Below are positions 23,201 to 32,495 of a stretch of DNA of 64,000 nt, in pieces (within the stretch, counting starts at the first letter, position 1; each line of letters starts with the position of its first letter). The notes under the pieces are model-generated. The model made no database searches. It was not told the origin of the DNA and saw only the letters and a program-made list of their open reading frames with translations. Made by a program: the position numbers and the translations under genes. This DNA comes from SXOA01 sp964444865 (GTDB lineage: Bacteria; Planctomycetota; Planctomycetia; Pirellulales; Pirellulaceae). Where the stretch lies: assembly GCA_964444865.1 (NCBI GenBank), contig CAYUJE010000002.1:1-64000 (forward strand). The letters are read 5' to 3'.

Positions 23201-24122
23201 CGATAACGCAACCAAGCCCACCTACCTGGACCCGAAAACGCTCGACCGCATCAAGCGACTGGATGTGCGAGCGCGGCTCGTCGTGGAAGGGTTTATCAAC
23301 GGTCAGCACCGCAGCCCCTACAACGGCTTTGCGGTGGAGTTCGCCACCCATCGCGAATATGCGCCGGGAGACGACATTCGTCACATCGACTGGAAGGTTT
23401 GGTCCAAGACGGATCGCCTCTACATTAAAGAATATGAGGAAGAGACCAACCTCAAGTGCACTATCATTCTCGACGCCAGCAAGTCGATGAAATACGGAGA
23501 AGGGCGGAGCAAGTATGATTACGGCGCGACCTGTGCCGCCAGTCTCGCTTATCTTTTGCAACAACAGCAGGACGCCGTCGGCCTGGTCACATTTACCAAC
23601 AAGGTGACCAAGAATCTCCCCGCCAGTTCCCATCCCAACCATCTCAAGCTCATGCTGCACGAGATGGAGCAGACGCAGCCGGATGACCAGACGGACTTGT
23701 CGGACGTCTTTCCCGTGCTGGCCCGGCAGATACGCCGCCGCGGCATCGTGGTGCTGATCAGCGACTTGTTTCTTCCGATTCCGACACTGGCGGAAGCCCT
23801 CAAGCAGTTCCGGCTGCGGAAACACGAAGTGGTTTTGTTCCATGTCATGCATGACGACGAGTTGACTTTTCCCTTCACGGACAACACGCTCTTCCGCGGT
23901 CTGGAAATGGCCGTGCAGCTCCATACCGAACCGCGAGCGCTCAAGCGGGCGTATTTGGAATCGGTCAATAAGTTTTTGGAGAACGTTCGCAAGACCTGCG
24001 CCACCGCCGGCGTGGACTATGTCTTGATGAATACCAAGGAGCCGCTTGACGCCGCGCTTTCCGGCTATCTGGCTTTCCGGCAGAAGGTCCGCAGGACGGC
24101 GGTACATCGAGGGTTTCACTAA
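23193..24122 (+). CDS. DUF58 domain protein (MoxR partner)
   Basis: A 309-residue protein. The family blocks are present: LDVRARLVVEGFINGQHRSP, the signature HREYAPGDDIRHIDWKVWSK and the vWA-like strand TIILDASKSMKYG (DxSxS-type metal site). The remaining alpha/beta domain includes DAVGLVTFTNKVTKN and GIVVLISDLFLP. Unlike many DUF58 proteins there is no N-terminal membrane pair. The only plausible start is the ATG at 23193, which lies in a dispersed repeat and has no Shine-Dalgarno. It presumably works with the MoxR ATPase upstream in maturation of an envelope or metabolic complex. Confidence 0.88.
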   Translation: MATDNATKPTYLDPKTLDRIKRLDVRARLVVEGFINGQHRSPYNGFAVEFATHREYAPGDDIRHIDWKVWSKTDRLYIKEYEEETNLKCTIILDASKSMKYGEGRSKYDYGATCAASLAYLLQQQQDAVGLVTFTNKVTKNLPASSHPNHLKLMLHEMEQTQPDDQTDLSDVFPVLARQIRRRGIVVLISDLFLPIPTLAEALKQFRLRKHEVVLFHVMHDDELTFPFTDNTLFRGLEMAVQLHTEPRALKRAYLESVNKFLENVRKTCATAGVDYVLMNTKEPLDAALSGYLAFRQKVRRTAVHRGFH

Positions 24123-24146
24123 CGATTAGGGCGGTACAGAATTCAG

Positions 24147-24270
24147 AAATCTCAAATCTCAAACAAATGAGAATGTAGAGAGTGTGAAATTGGAAACAAG
24201 AAAGTGATGGCACACCAACCTGCTTCGATTTCTCAGTTCGGATTTCCAATTTGTTTGAGATTTGAGATTT
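24147..24270. repeat. Perfect 22-bp inverted repeat, A+T-rich
   Basis: AAATCTCAAATCTCAAACAA(AT) at 24147-24168 and its exact complement at 24249-24270 flank 80 bases. G+C is far below the surrounding genes. It lies between the DUF58 and BatA-like genes and could fold in the mRNA or mark a miniature insertion. Confidence 0.85.
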
Positions 24271-24313
24271 AATACACTTTTGCTTGTCAGTATTTCCTTG
24301 CCTTGAGACATTT

Positions 24314-26728
24314 ATGACAGATGGATCGTTCAGTCTGCTGGCTCTCTTCGGTGAGGAAGCATTCCTGACCAGCACCGGTCTGATGTGGGCCGGCGCGGCG
24401 GCGATTTCCATTCCGATCATTATTCATCTGCTGAACAAGCGGAAGTTCAAAATTGTGGACTGGGCGGCGATGGAATTCCTCCTCGACGCCGACAAGAAAA
24501 ACCGCCGCCGAGTGCGGCTGGAGAATTTGCTGCTGTTATTGCTCCGCTGCCTGGCCGTGCTGCTGATTGGTTTGCTCCTGGCTCGGCCGTTCATTCCGAC
24601 TTCGATGACGGCGGGGATTCTCAATGCCACGCAGTATGAACGGATTGTGATTGTTGATGATTCGCTTTCCATGCAGGCCCGCGTCGGCAACGAATCTGCC
24701 TGGGACCAGGCCCGCTTGCGTTTAACGCGTCTGACGGAAGCACTTGCGAGTGACCAGTCCGACAACACTCTTACGCTCATCCTCACCTCCCAACCCGATC
24801 AGCCCCAGTTCAACGGTGCCGCACTCAATAAAAAGAGCATCGCCGAGATTAACGAAACGATCGACAAGCTTGAGGTAAGCGACCAGGCCGCCAATCTGGA
24901 TGGTGCCCTCAAGCAGCTGCAGGATCGCCTCGCCGGAGAAAAAGGCAACGTCAGCCGCGTGGTCTATGTCATCACCGACCTGCGGCAGCGGGATTGGAAG
25001 GAAGGCTCGGCGGGCCAGGAATCGCCGCTCAAGACATTAATCGACATCTCCAAAGTTACCGCCAATTGCTACGTGGTTGATGCTGGCGATGCCGAGGACC
25101 GCAATCTGACCGTGACGGAAATCCGTCCGGAAGGGACACTGGTTGCCGGCGTTTCGTCGCGATTTGATGTCGTTGTTACAAATCAAGGCTCCAGCGAGGC
25201 GCGGGATGTGCGCATTAAGTTTGGTGCGGGAGATTCGCTTCCGCTGCAAGAAGACATTGAGCGACTCGCCCCCGGCGAAAAGCAAAGCCGCTCTTTTTCG
25301 TTCACTTTCTCGGCCGAGGAGGAAGACCCTCAGGCCGCCCTGCGCGCCACTCTCCCTCCCCGCAAGGTCAAGGTCGAAGTCTCCACCGCCAAACAAGGCG
25401 AAGACGACCGGCTGCCGGCGGACAGCGTGGCCTATTATCCGGCTCGCATCGTCCGCGGAATTCCGGCACTAATTGTGGATGGCGACCCCAGCGCTTCTTT
25501 TGGAAAATCCGAGTCCTTCTATCTCAAGCGATCACTTTCCCCCAATGGCCCGGTCCCATCGGGCGTGGTCATCGACGTGGTGACCGAAAGCGAAATGGAG
25601 TCGATCACGCTCGACAAATACGGCGTCATCTTTCTGTGCAATGTTTATCGCCTGGGTGACAAAACGCTGGAGAACATCGCGAAGCTGCGGAAATGGGTAG
25701 AAGCAGGGGGCGGTCTGGTCATCATGCCGGGAGATCAGGTGGATGAAGCATTCTTCAACGAAAACTACTACCAGGAGGGGCTCGGACTTTCTCCGCTTAA
25801 GCTGGAGAACATCAAGGGGGACGAATCAGAACAAAAATGGGTCAATCTGCGGGTGGACCAGGCGAATCACGAAGTGCTCAAGATTTTTGCCGGCCAGAAC
25901 AATCCGTTCCTCGACAATGTGAAAACATTTCGCTGGTGGGGGAGCAGCGTCAAAAAGGAACAACTCGGCAGTCTCGTCTCCGTACCGGCTCGGTTTAATG
26001 ATGTCGACGATTCCATCGCCTTTGCTGAAAAGCCGGTGGGCCGCGGGCGGGTGTTGGCGACGACGACTCCCGGCGATGCCGACTGGTCCAACTGGACGAG
26101 CGACCCGAGTTACCTCATTTCGATGCAGGAGTTGGTTCGGTACATGTCGGGTGATCGGGGAGATAAGGGGCTAGTGCGCGTGGGCGATCCACTTCGCCAG
26201 CCACTCGATCTGACGCAGTACGAACTCGATGCTTCCGTGGAAGGTCCGAAAGAAAAGAAGGCGAATATTCAGGCCGCCTCCGGTAGCGACGAAGAGGTCG
26301 CGAAGGGAGACGCGACCAAGAGTGCGGAAGCGAAAACTCCCGCCGAGAAGAGCCCAGCCGAGACAGCCGCCAAAGATGTCAAGGAAGAAACCGCCCAGAA
26401 GAATTCGCTCTGGCAATTGGAGTACAAGGGGACCGATTTGGTAGGGTTCTATGAAATGAAGCTGAACCGCCGCGAAGGTGGGATCGAGCAAATTTTGTTC
26501 GCGGCTAACGTCGACCCGACGGAAGGGAATCTCAAACGGGCCGATGCGGATACAATGAAAAAAGAGATCGGCGATGCCAATGTGCATCTCGTCAAATTTG
26601 ATGAGGCCATCAGCATTGCCGGAGGCGGCGCACAAACGGAAATCTGGTGGTATTTGCTTTGGGCGGTAGTTGGCATTTTGTGCTGCGAGCAGGTGCTGGG
26701 TTGGTATTTTGGACTGGGACGGCAATAA
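24314..26728 (+). CDS. BatA-type membrane protein with von Willebrand A-like domain
   Basis: An 804-residue protein. The N-terminus has the BatA domain: one membrane helix, then IPIIIHLLNKRKFKIVDWAA, and a second helix (LLLLLLRCLAVLLIGLLLAR). A vWA-like domain follows, with the metal site IVDDSLSMQAR (DxSxS). The middle contains an Ig-like segment (VTEIRPEGTLVAGVSSRFDV) and a glutamine-amidotransferase-like part (IPALIVDGDPS, then VIMPGDQVDEAFF). Near the C-terminus are a Lys/Glu/Ala-rich linker and a last helix (WWYLLWAVVGILCCEQVLGW). The ATG at 24314 has no clear Shine-Dalgarno. It should be a partner of the MoxR/DUF58 pair. Confidence 0.82.
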   Translation: MTDGSFSLLALFGEEAFLTSTGLMWAGAAAISIPIIIHLLNKRKFKIVDWAAMEFLLDADKKNRRRVRLENLLLLLLRCLAVLLIGLLLARPFIPTSMTAGILNATQYERIVIVDDSLSMQARVGNESAWDQARLRLTRLTEALASDQSDNTLTLILTSQPDQPQFNGAALNKKSIAEINETIDKLEVSDQAANLDGALKQLQDRLAGEKGNVSRVVYVITDLRQRDWKEGSAGQESPLKTLIDISKVTANCYVVDAGDAEDRNLTVTEIRPEGTLVAGVSSRFDVVVTNQGSSEARDVRIKFGAGDSLPLQEDIERLAPGEKQSRSFSFTFSAEEEDPQAALRATLPPRKVKVEVSTAKQGEDDRLPADSVAYYPARIVRGIPALIVDGDPSASFGKSESFYLKRSLSPNGPVPSGVVIDVVTESEMESITLDKYGVIFLCNVYRLGDKTLENIAKLRKWVEAGGGLVIMPGDQVDEAFFNENYYQEGLGLSPLKLENIKGDESEQKWVNLRVDQANHEVLKIFAGQNNPFLDNVKTFRWWGSSVKKEQLGSLVSVPARFNDVDDSIAFAEKPVGRGRVLATTTPGDADWSNWTSDPSYLISMQELVRYMSGDRGDKGLVRVGDPLRQPLDLTQYELDASVEGPKEKKANIQAASGSDEEVAKGDATKSAEAKTPAEKSPAETAAKDVKEETAQKNSLWQLEYKGTDLVGFYEMKLNRREGGIEQILFAANVDPTEGNLKRADADTMKKEIGDANVHLVKFDEAISIAGGGAQTEIWWYLLWAVVGILCCEQVLGWYFGLGRQ

Positions 26729-26745
26729 GAGAAGGAGCGAATTCA

Positions 26746-29700
26746 ATGAGACTCTTGGTCACGAAGAAATTCGCGGGTTATACGGTTGCTTTGATGGCAG
26801 CTGCTTTGCTTCTTACGGGTACAGCGAGCTCCGTGCGGGCGCAGTTCCAAAAAATCAGGGCCGCTCTTGCCCCTGCTGCGGCTCCCGTTCCCGCGGGTGC
26901 AGCCGCCAAAGCGGACAAGAAGGCCAAGGATGCCGACGATGCCGCCGACGCCATGCAAGATCTGGCCGAAAAAACATTCCCAGGCGGAGCCGCGCTCAAG
27001 ACGGACCCCGAGCAGCAACGGCTTTTGAAGCGGGCCGAGCAGTGCGTGGCGGATGGTCGACTCGATTTGGCCGCGGTTCTCTGGCAAAAGGTGCTGGACG
27101 AAGCAGGGGATACCCTCATGACCCGCGATGGCCGCACTTACACCTCGCTCGCCGAAGAAGTGGAGCGAATGCTGTCCTCGGCCGATCCGCTCGCACTGAA
27201 AACCTATCGCATTGCCGCCGATGGCGAAGCCCAGGCGGTTTTGGCCAAAGCCGCGCCGGACAAGGAAGAGGAAGCCCTGAGCATTGTCGTCCGCCGCTAT
27301 TTCCTGAGTTCCAGCGGAGACGAAGCGGCCTACAAGCTTGGCTGTTACGCACTGGATCGGCACGACTTCGTCGGTGCGAGTCGGCTGTTCACTAAGATTC
27401 TCGAAAGGCATCCGGACCCAACCGTTCCGCGGGGAGAAATCATGCTCCGCCTGGCCGTTGCAGCCGCCCACGTGGGCGACGGCGCGACGGCAAAGGCGGC
27501 GATTGCGGCCATTCCGCAAATGCCTGGTCCGAAACCGACGAATGATTCGATTGAACAGGTGGAGCAAGACGCCAGCGAAGCGACCAAGTCCGCCGCTTTG
27601 GTTTCGGCCGTGTCGCAAAACTGGCACATGGCGCTCGGCAATCCCTCACGTAGTGGTCGGATGAAAGGATTGCCCCCCGATGCCACCAGCAAGACTCTCA
27701 GCGAATTGTGGACGCAGGAATATTCCCTGATGCTCCAAACGGCCATGAATCCCAACGGCATGCCGGGCACGGCGGTCTTCGTACGCAGCGGCCGTGCGCG
27801 GCAGAACATTCCACAGCCGGTCTCTCGCGAACAGTTGGTCACGCAGTGGAAGCAGAACAAGTGGAATCCCACCTCGCAGCTTTTGTTCGATAACGGCAAG
27901 GTCTACATCAAGACCAACGAAGACATTGCCTGCTTCAGCACGGCTGCAAACAGCGACAAGCCGATCTGGCGGAGCGTCTGGCTGAACCAGTATGAGATGG
28001 ACAGCATGACCAACCATCTCATCATGATGGCCAATGCATATGGGATGCAAATGCCCGCAACTGCGCGTCCCCGCTCCTTGCCCGAAGTGATGCTGTTTGG
28101 GGACCGTATTCATCAGGCCATGTCCATTTCCAACGGGACGATTTACTCCATCGAAGGAAAACGTGTCTCCAAGGAAACGGGACCATCTCCATCGGCACCC
28201 CAGGCACGTGGCTTTCAGTTCAACGTTCAGCCCCGGCGGTCCCGCAGTAATTTCCTGGCAGCCTATGAAGCGAGCAGCGGCAAGGCGAAATGGCACCGCT
28301 CGGCAAGCGATGAGGACAAGGAGGGCTCTCAGGACGTCGGTTTCATGGCGGCTCCTGTTCCTTATGGCAGCCTGCTGCTCGTCCCGATTTCGGATGGCGG
28401 CACCATCTGGCTGTATGGCCTTGATAGCAAGGACGGCACGACGATTTGGAAGGCCTACCTTTGCGATGAACCGGCAGGTGGCTGCAACCCCTGGTCACCC
28501 ATCGGCGTGACCATCGATGGTCGCGATGCGTATGTCCTCTGTGGTACGGGCGTGGTTTTCGCGGTCGATGCGGTTTCCGGCGCTATCCGCTGGGCGGTCC
28601 GCTACAAGCGAGAAGAGAAGCCGAACCTGACGATGCGGAATTACAACAACATGGTCACCAAGGATATCGACGGCTGGGACGATGATGTGGTGATTCCTTA
28701 CGGAAAAACCTTGGTGGTCTTGGCGTCGGACAGCAATGAGATGACCTGGCTTGATCGCCGCACCGGTGCCTTTGGCAACGGACTTTCTCCCCGCGTCAGC
28801 CCCTTCGGCCAGGCGGCAAGTTACGTGTTGGGAGTGAAGGGGCCCAGCTTGTTTGTCGCCGGACGCAATATCGTACGCCGCTACGACATCCCCAGTAGCA
28901 AACTGGTTTGGGAAAAGGAAATCGAAGATTCCCTGGGCCGCGGTGTCCTGACCGAAGATGCCATTTACGTGCCCGTAAAGAATTCCGTGCTTAAGCTGGA
29001 TTTGGAAAAGGGACGCGACCAAGGTCAGGTCGGCGTCCAACTCACAACCGAAGACCCCGTTGGCAACTTGTTTTCGGATGGCGAAAAATTGTGGGTGGCC
29101 GGGGCGGGACGCGTCTACGCGATGACCAATCTGGATCACCGCATGGCCATCCTGCAAGAGAAAATTGCTGCCGGCGACGGGGAAGCGCAACTCAACCGGA
29201 TGCGGCTGTATGCCAAGGAAAAGAAATTCGATGAAATGCTCGCCGACTTGCGGGGTTCGTATCAACTCTTCAAGGCGAGCCTGACCGCCGACGAAGCCGC
29301 TGACAAATATTTTTCCGCTTTTGCGGAATTGAAACTTGCTCAGGAACAGCCGGCCTTGTCCCTGGAGTTGCTGGCTGAGGAGTTCGTCAAGGGAGCGACT
29401 CTGCCGCAACTCGGCAAGGAGATGGTTGCCCGGCGCAACGACCTTCTCAGCAGTTCACTTTCCGTCATTCGGCAAAAGAAGACCAAGGGACTCACGTCTC
29501 TGGTGATGGGCATCGCCCCGCTTTTGGAGCCGGAGTATTTGCAGCACGCGGCGGCTCAAACGCTGGAAGTGACGTTCCGTGAGGAAGACTTGCCGGCACT
29601 AAAAGACGCCGTTGCGGGAAATAATGTGCAGGCCCAGCTGATTGCCCTCGGTCCGTTTTCCAAGGCGGCTCCCAAGGACATCAAAGATTCACTCGCTAAA

Positions 29701-30717
29701 TTCCTGGAATCGAAGGACGATCGCTTGAAACTTTCGGCCGCCCGAGCGCTCACCAACGCCGGTGAGCGGAGTACGCTAGCGGTCTTTGTGAAACTGATGG
29801 AGTCGGAGAATCCCCGCGTGCGAGTCCGCGCCCATCAGTCCCTCCGCTCCCTCTCGGGGCAGCAAATTCCGTTCTCCTCGGACGGTAAGCCAGAAGAGAG
29901 AATGAAAGCGATCGACGCCTGGAAAGCTTGGATTGCCAAAGACGGCGAGACCGCCAAACTCGTGCTTCCTCTCTCGGAAGCGGATGTTCCTCTCGGCCGG
30001 ACTTTGATTACCTCCCATGTTCATTCGTTGATCATCGAATTGGATGCCAATCACAAGGAACGCTGGCGGATGCAGATTGCCAACGGCAATCCGTGGGGGT
30101 GCCAGGGGCTTCCCAACGGCAATCGCCTGATTGCCGTGACCAGCCAACTTGCGGTGATTGAATACAACGAGGAAGGGAAAGAAGTCTGGAAGAAGGACCG
30201 ATTGCCGAGTTCTCCCTGGGGCGTTCAGCGGCTGGCGAACGGCAACACGCTCATTGCCTGTGCGGACAGCAATCAGGTGCTCGAAGTCACTCCCGACGGC
30301 AGCACCGCAGCGACTTTCGCTCAGCCCGGCCGGCCGATGTCTGCCCAGCGACTGGAAAACGGCAACACCTTGATCGCTTTGCAAACCAACAATCGGGTGG
30401 TGGAAGTCGACAAGAACAACAAGATCCTTTGGGAAGCTCGCAACATGAACGGCCCATGCTCCGCGTCGCGCCTGGAGAACGGCAACACGTTGATCGTGCA
30501 GATGTATACGGGACAGGTGGTGGAAGTGGATGCAGCCGGCAAGAGCACGGTCTGGACCGCGCAGATTCCGCTTGTCAGCCCGTGCAATGCCCAGCGACTC
30601 CCCAACGGCAACACACTCATTGCGGACAACAATGGCGTGCACGAAGTGGACCCCACCGGCAAGGAAATCCGCTGGCAGCACAAGCAGAACAACTCGTCGG
30701 GAGTTTCCCAGTTCTAA
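26746..30717 (+). CDS. Giant secreted protein: TPR-like, PQQ-like propeller, HEAT and NGNT propeller
   Basis: A 1323-residue exported protein; GAAGGAG lies eight bases before the ATG. After the signal peptide (AALLLTGTASSVRAQ) comes a helical tetratricopeptide-like part (to about 290), then a PQQ-like propeller from WHMALGNPSRSGRMKG to about 800, a helical linker, HEAT-like repeats (about 950-1040) and a second propeller (about 1080-1320). That propeller is built on repeats of the type R-L-x-N-G-N-T-L-I-A followed by V-x-E-V-D, as in arylsulfotransferase-like six-bladed folds. No enzymatic residues are evident. It overlaps the BatA-like unit functionally by position only; the two genes are 17 bases apart. 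Confidence 0.75.
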   Translation: MRLLVTKKFAGYTVALMAAALLLTGTASSVRAQFQKIRAALAPAAAPVPAGAAAKADKKAKDADDAADAMQDLAEKTFPGGAALKTDPEQQRLLKRAEQCVADGRLDLAAVLWQKVLDEAGDTLMTRDGRTYTSLAEEVERMLSSADPLALKTYRIAADGEAQAVLAKAAPDKEEEALSIVVRRYFLSSSGDEAAYKLGCYALDRHDFVGASRLFTKILERHPDPTVPRGEIMLRLAVAAAHVGDGATAKAAIAAIPQMPGPKPTNDSIEQVEQDASEATKSAALVSAVSQNWHMALGNPSRSGRMKGLPPDATSKTLSELWTQEYSLMLQTAMNPNGMPGTAVFVRSGRARQNIPQPVSREQLVTQWKQNKWNPTSQLLFDNGKVYIKTNEDIACFSTAANSDKPIWRSVWLNQYEMDSMTNHLIMMANAYGMQMPATARPRSLPEVMLFGDRIHQAMSISNGTIYSIEGKRVSKETGPSPSAPQARGFQFNVQPRRSRSNFLAAYEASSGKAKWHRSASDEDKEGSQDVGFMAAPVPYGSLLLVPISDGGTIWLYGLDSKDGTTIWKAYLCDEPAGGCNPWSPIGVTIDGRDAYVLCGTGVVFAVDAVSGAIRWAVRYKREEKPNLTMRNYNNMVTKDIDGWDDDVVIPYGKTLVVLASDSNEMTWLDRRTGAFGNGLSPRVSPFGQAASYVLGVKGPSLFVAGRNIVRRYDIPSSKLVWEKEIEDSLGRGVLTEDAIYVPVKNSVLKLDLEKGRDQGQVGVQLTTEDPVGNLFSDGEKLWVAGAGRVYAMTNLDHRMAILQEKIAAGDGEAQLNRMRLYAKEKKFDEMLADLRGSYQLFKASLTADEAADKYFSAFAELKLAQEQPALSLELLAEEFVKGATLPQLGKEMVARRNDLLSSSLSVIRQKKTKGLTSLVMGIAPLLEPEYLQHAAAQTLEVTFREEDLPALKDAVAGNNVQAQLIALGPFSKAAPKDIKDSLAKFLESKDDRLKLSAARALTNAGERSTLAVFVKLMESENPRVRVRAHQSLRSLSGQQIPFSSDGKPEERMKAIDAWKAWIAKDGETAKLVLPLSEADVPLGRTLITSHVHSLIIELDANHKERWRMQIANGNPWGCQGLPNGNRLIAVTSQLAVIEYNEEGKEVWKKDRLPSSPWGVQRLANGNTLIACADSNQVLEVTPDGSTAATFAQPGRPMSAQRLENGNTLIALQTNNRVVEVDKNNKILWEARNMNGPCSASRLENGNTLIVQMYTGQVVEVDAAGKSTVWTAQIPLVSPCNAQRLPNGNTLIADNNGVHEVDPTGKEIRWQHKQNNSSGVSQF

Positions 30718-30723
30718 AAAACT

Positions 30724-30744
30724 CCCTCTCCCTTTGGGAGAGGG
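30724..30744. repeat. CCCTCTCCC-TTT-GGGAGAGGG palindrome
   Basis: A perfect 9-bp stem with a 3-base loop, followed by TTGGGGTGAGGG. This is the core of a palindromic element dispersed in many bacterial genomes. It lies between the two paralogous propeller genes. Confidence 0.75.
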
Positions 30745-30774
30745 TTGGGGTGAGGGTTTGTTTTCAGTTAATCC

Positions 30775-32478
30775 ATGAATACGAAACTTCAACGCGAATC
30801 CACCGCAAGGCCCGCCTCACAAAGATGGCGGCGCTGTCCTTCGCTTGCGCGTCAGGCTGGTGTCATCGCGTTACTGGCTTGTGTGCTGGCGTTTGCACTT
30901 CCTGCATTGGCCCAAGATTCCCTTCCCGCCAATCTCAAGCTGCTGCAGGAATTTGAAATTGCACCGACGAAGGAAGCCGTCTCGGACTATCTCATTTCTC
31001 TTCATCCGTCCCCGCAAGAGCGAGAAATCCTGGGCAATCTGGTCGCGGAGTTGGGCAACGAAAGCTATGCCCAGCGGGAATCCGCTTCGCGGCAGTTGCT
31101 GCGCCGCCCCACCGGTGTGATTGGGGTGCTGGAGGAAGCGACGAAGAACCCTGACTTTGAAATCCGTTGGCGCGCCAAGCAGATACTCGATCACACCGAG
31201 CGAGAAAGCCGCCGCTTGCTGGAGGCGGTGTTTGTGACGGTGCAAAAGGAGAAGCTGGCTGGTCTCTGCCGTCCGCTGTTCGGCGCGATTCCGCTTTGCA
31301 AGGATGATTACTTGCGAACGCAGCTTCGCCGAGCGCTGGCTGAATCTGCGGTCGAGGCGGATTCGCAATTCCTGGTGGAACAACTTCGTTCCGCGGATGA
31401 GCAACAGCAGATTGCCGCCATGGCCACGCTCGGCAAAGTCAGTCCTAAAACGGCAGCCGAGCAAGGGGTAACGCTACTAGGGGACGAAAGTTCTTTGGTG
31501 CAACTCGCCGCGCTCCGAGTGCTCGCGAACCAGGGCCGGCGAGATTCTCTACCCCACCTGGTGCGGCTCCTTGATTCGCCGGATACGCCTGTCCGCACGG
31601 AGTCCATCCGCATCCTGCGAGCGTTCACCGGCCAGCATTTCAGCTTCACCGTCTACGAGCCTGCGGAGAAGCGATCCGCCAGCGTGGAACAATGGAAAAA
31701 ATGGCTGGCCGACAACGGCCAATCCGCGGAACTCAAGTTTCCGCTCTCCGATGTCGCCATCGACCTGGGCCGCCTGCTGGTTTGCGACATGGGGCAGCAA
31801 AAGGTGATCGAATTCGACAATGCCGGCGTCAAGACCTGGGAGAAGCAGATCGGCCAGGCACCTTGGGCCTGTTTCGGCCTCCCCAACGGGCATCGCCTGG
31901 CCGGCAGCTACCAGGAAAAATCCATCGTGGAATTCGACGAGGCAGGCAACGAAGTCTGGCGGATGAATGACTTGCCTGGTGGACCGATGGGGGTGCAGCG
32001 TCTGGACAATGGCAACACGCTCCTCGCCATCCCCGATGCGATGCAAGTGATCGAAGTCTCGCCCGATAAGAAAATTATCTGGAAGGCGGCTCTGGAGGGG
32101 CGTCCAACCTATGCCCGGCGTTTGGAGGATGGCCGCACGCTTGTCTCTCTTCAACAGCACCAGAAAGTTGTCGAAGTGGACGAGGGGGGCAAGGTCGCCT
32201 GGGAAATCCCCATCGGCGGAATGTCCTTCAGCGCCGACCGCACGCCATCAGGAACCACCCTCATTTGCGATTTGCAAAAAGGGGAAATCCGCGAATACGA
32301 CCGGAGCGGTGCCGTGGTCTTCACTAAAAAAGGCTTCAGCAATCCCTACACCGTGCAGCGACTCACCAGCGGCAATACGATGGTGGCGGACCGAACCGGA
32401 GTGAAGGAACTCGATACCCAGGGAAATATTGTCAAAGACCTGCCGATGACGAACGTCTACCGCGCCCACCGCTACTAA
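30775..32478 (+). CDS. Secreted HEAT-repeat plus NGNT-type propeller protein
   Basis: A 567-residue protein with a late signal peptide (VIALLACVLAFALPALAQD, residues about 29-47). The first half is helical with HEAT-like repeats (LVQLAALRVLANQGRRDSLP, HLVRLLDSPDTPVRTESIRI). A linker with paired tryptophans (EQWKKWLADNGQSAELKFPL) leads into a six-bladed propeller of V-Q-R-L-x-N-G-N-T-L repeats, some degenerate (RRLEDGRTLV, DRTPSGTTLI). The whole region from HEAT to the end matches the C-terminal third of the preceding 1323-residue protein, so the two are paralogous modules. Function unknown. Confidence 0.7.
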   Translation: MNTKLQRESTARPASQRWRRCPSLARQAGVIALLACVLAFALPALAQDSLPANLKLLQEFEIAPTKEAVSDYLISLHPSPQEREILGNLVAELGNESYAQRESASRQLLRRPTGVIGVLEEATKNPDFEIRWRAKQILDHTERESRRLLEAVFVTVQKEKLAGLCRPLFGAIPLCKDDYLRTQLRRALAESAVEADSQFLVEQLRSADEQQQIAAMATLGKVSPKTAAEQGVTLLGDESSLVQLAALRVLANQGRRDSLPHLVRLLDSPDTPVRTESIRILRAFTGQHFSFTVYEPAEKRSASVEQWKKWLADNGQSAELKFPLSDVAIDLGRLLVCDMGQQKVIEFDNAGVKTWEKQIGQAPWACFGLPNGHRLAGSYQEKSIVEFDEAGNEVWRMNDLPGGPMGVQRLDNGNTLLAIPDAMQVIEVSPDKKIIWKAALEGRPTYARRLEDGRTLVSLQQHQKVVEVDEGGKVAWEIPIGGMSFSADRTPSGTTLICDLQKGEIREYDRSGAVVFTKKGFSNPYTVQRLTSGNTMVADRTGVKELDTQGNIVKDLPMTNVYRAHRY

Positions 32479-32495
32479 CTTCAGTAAGAACACCC

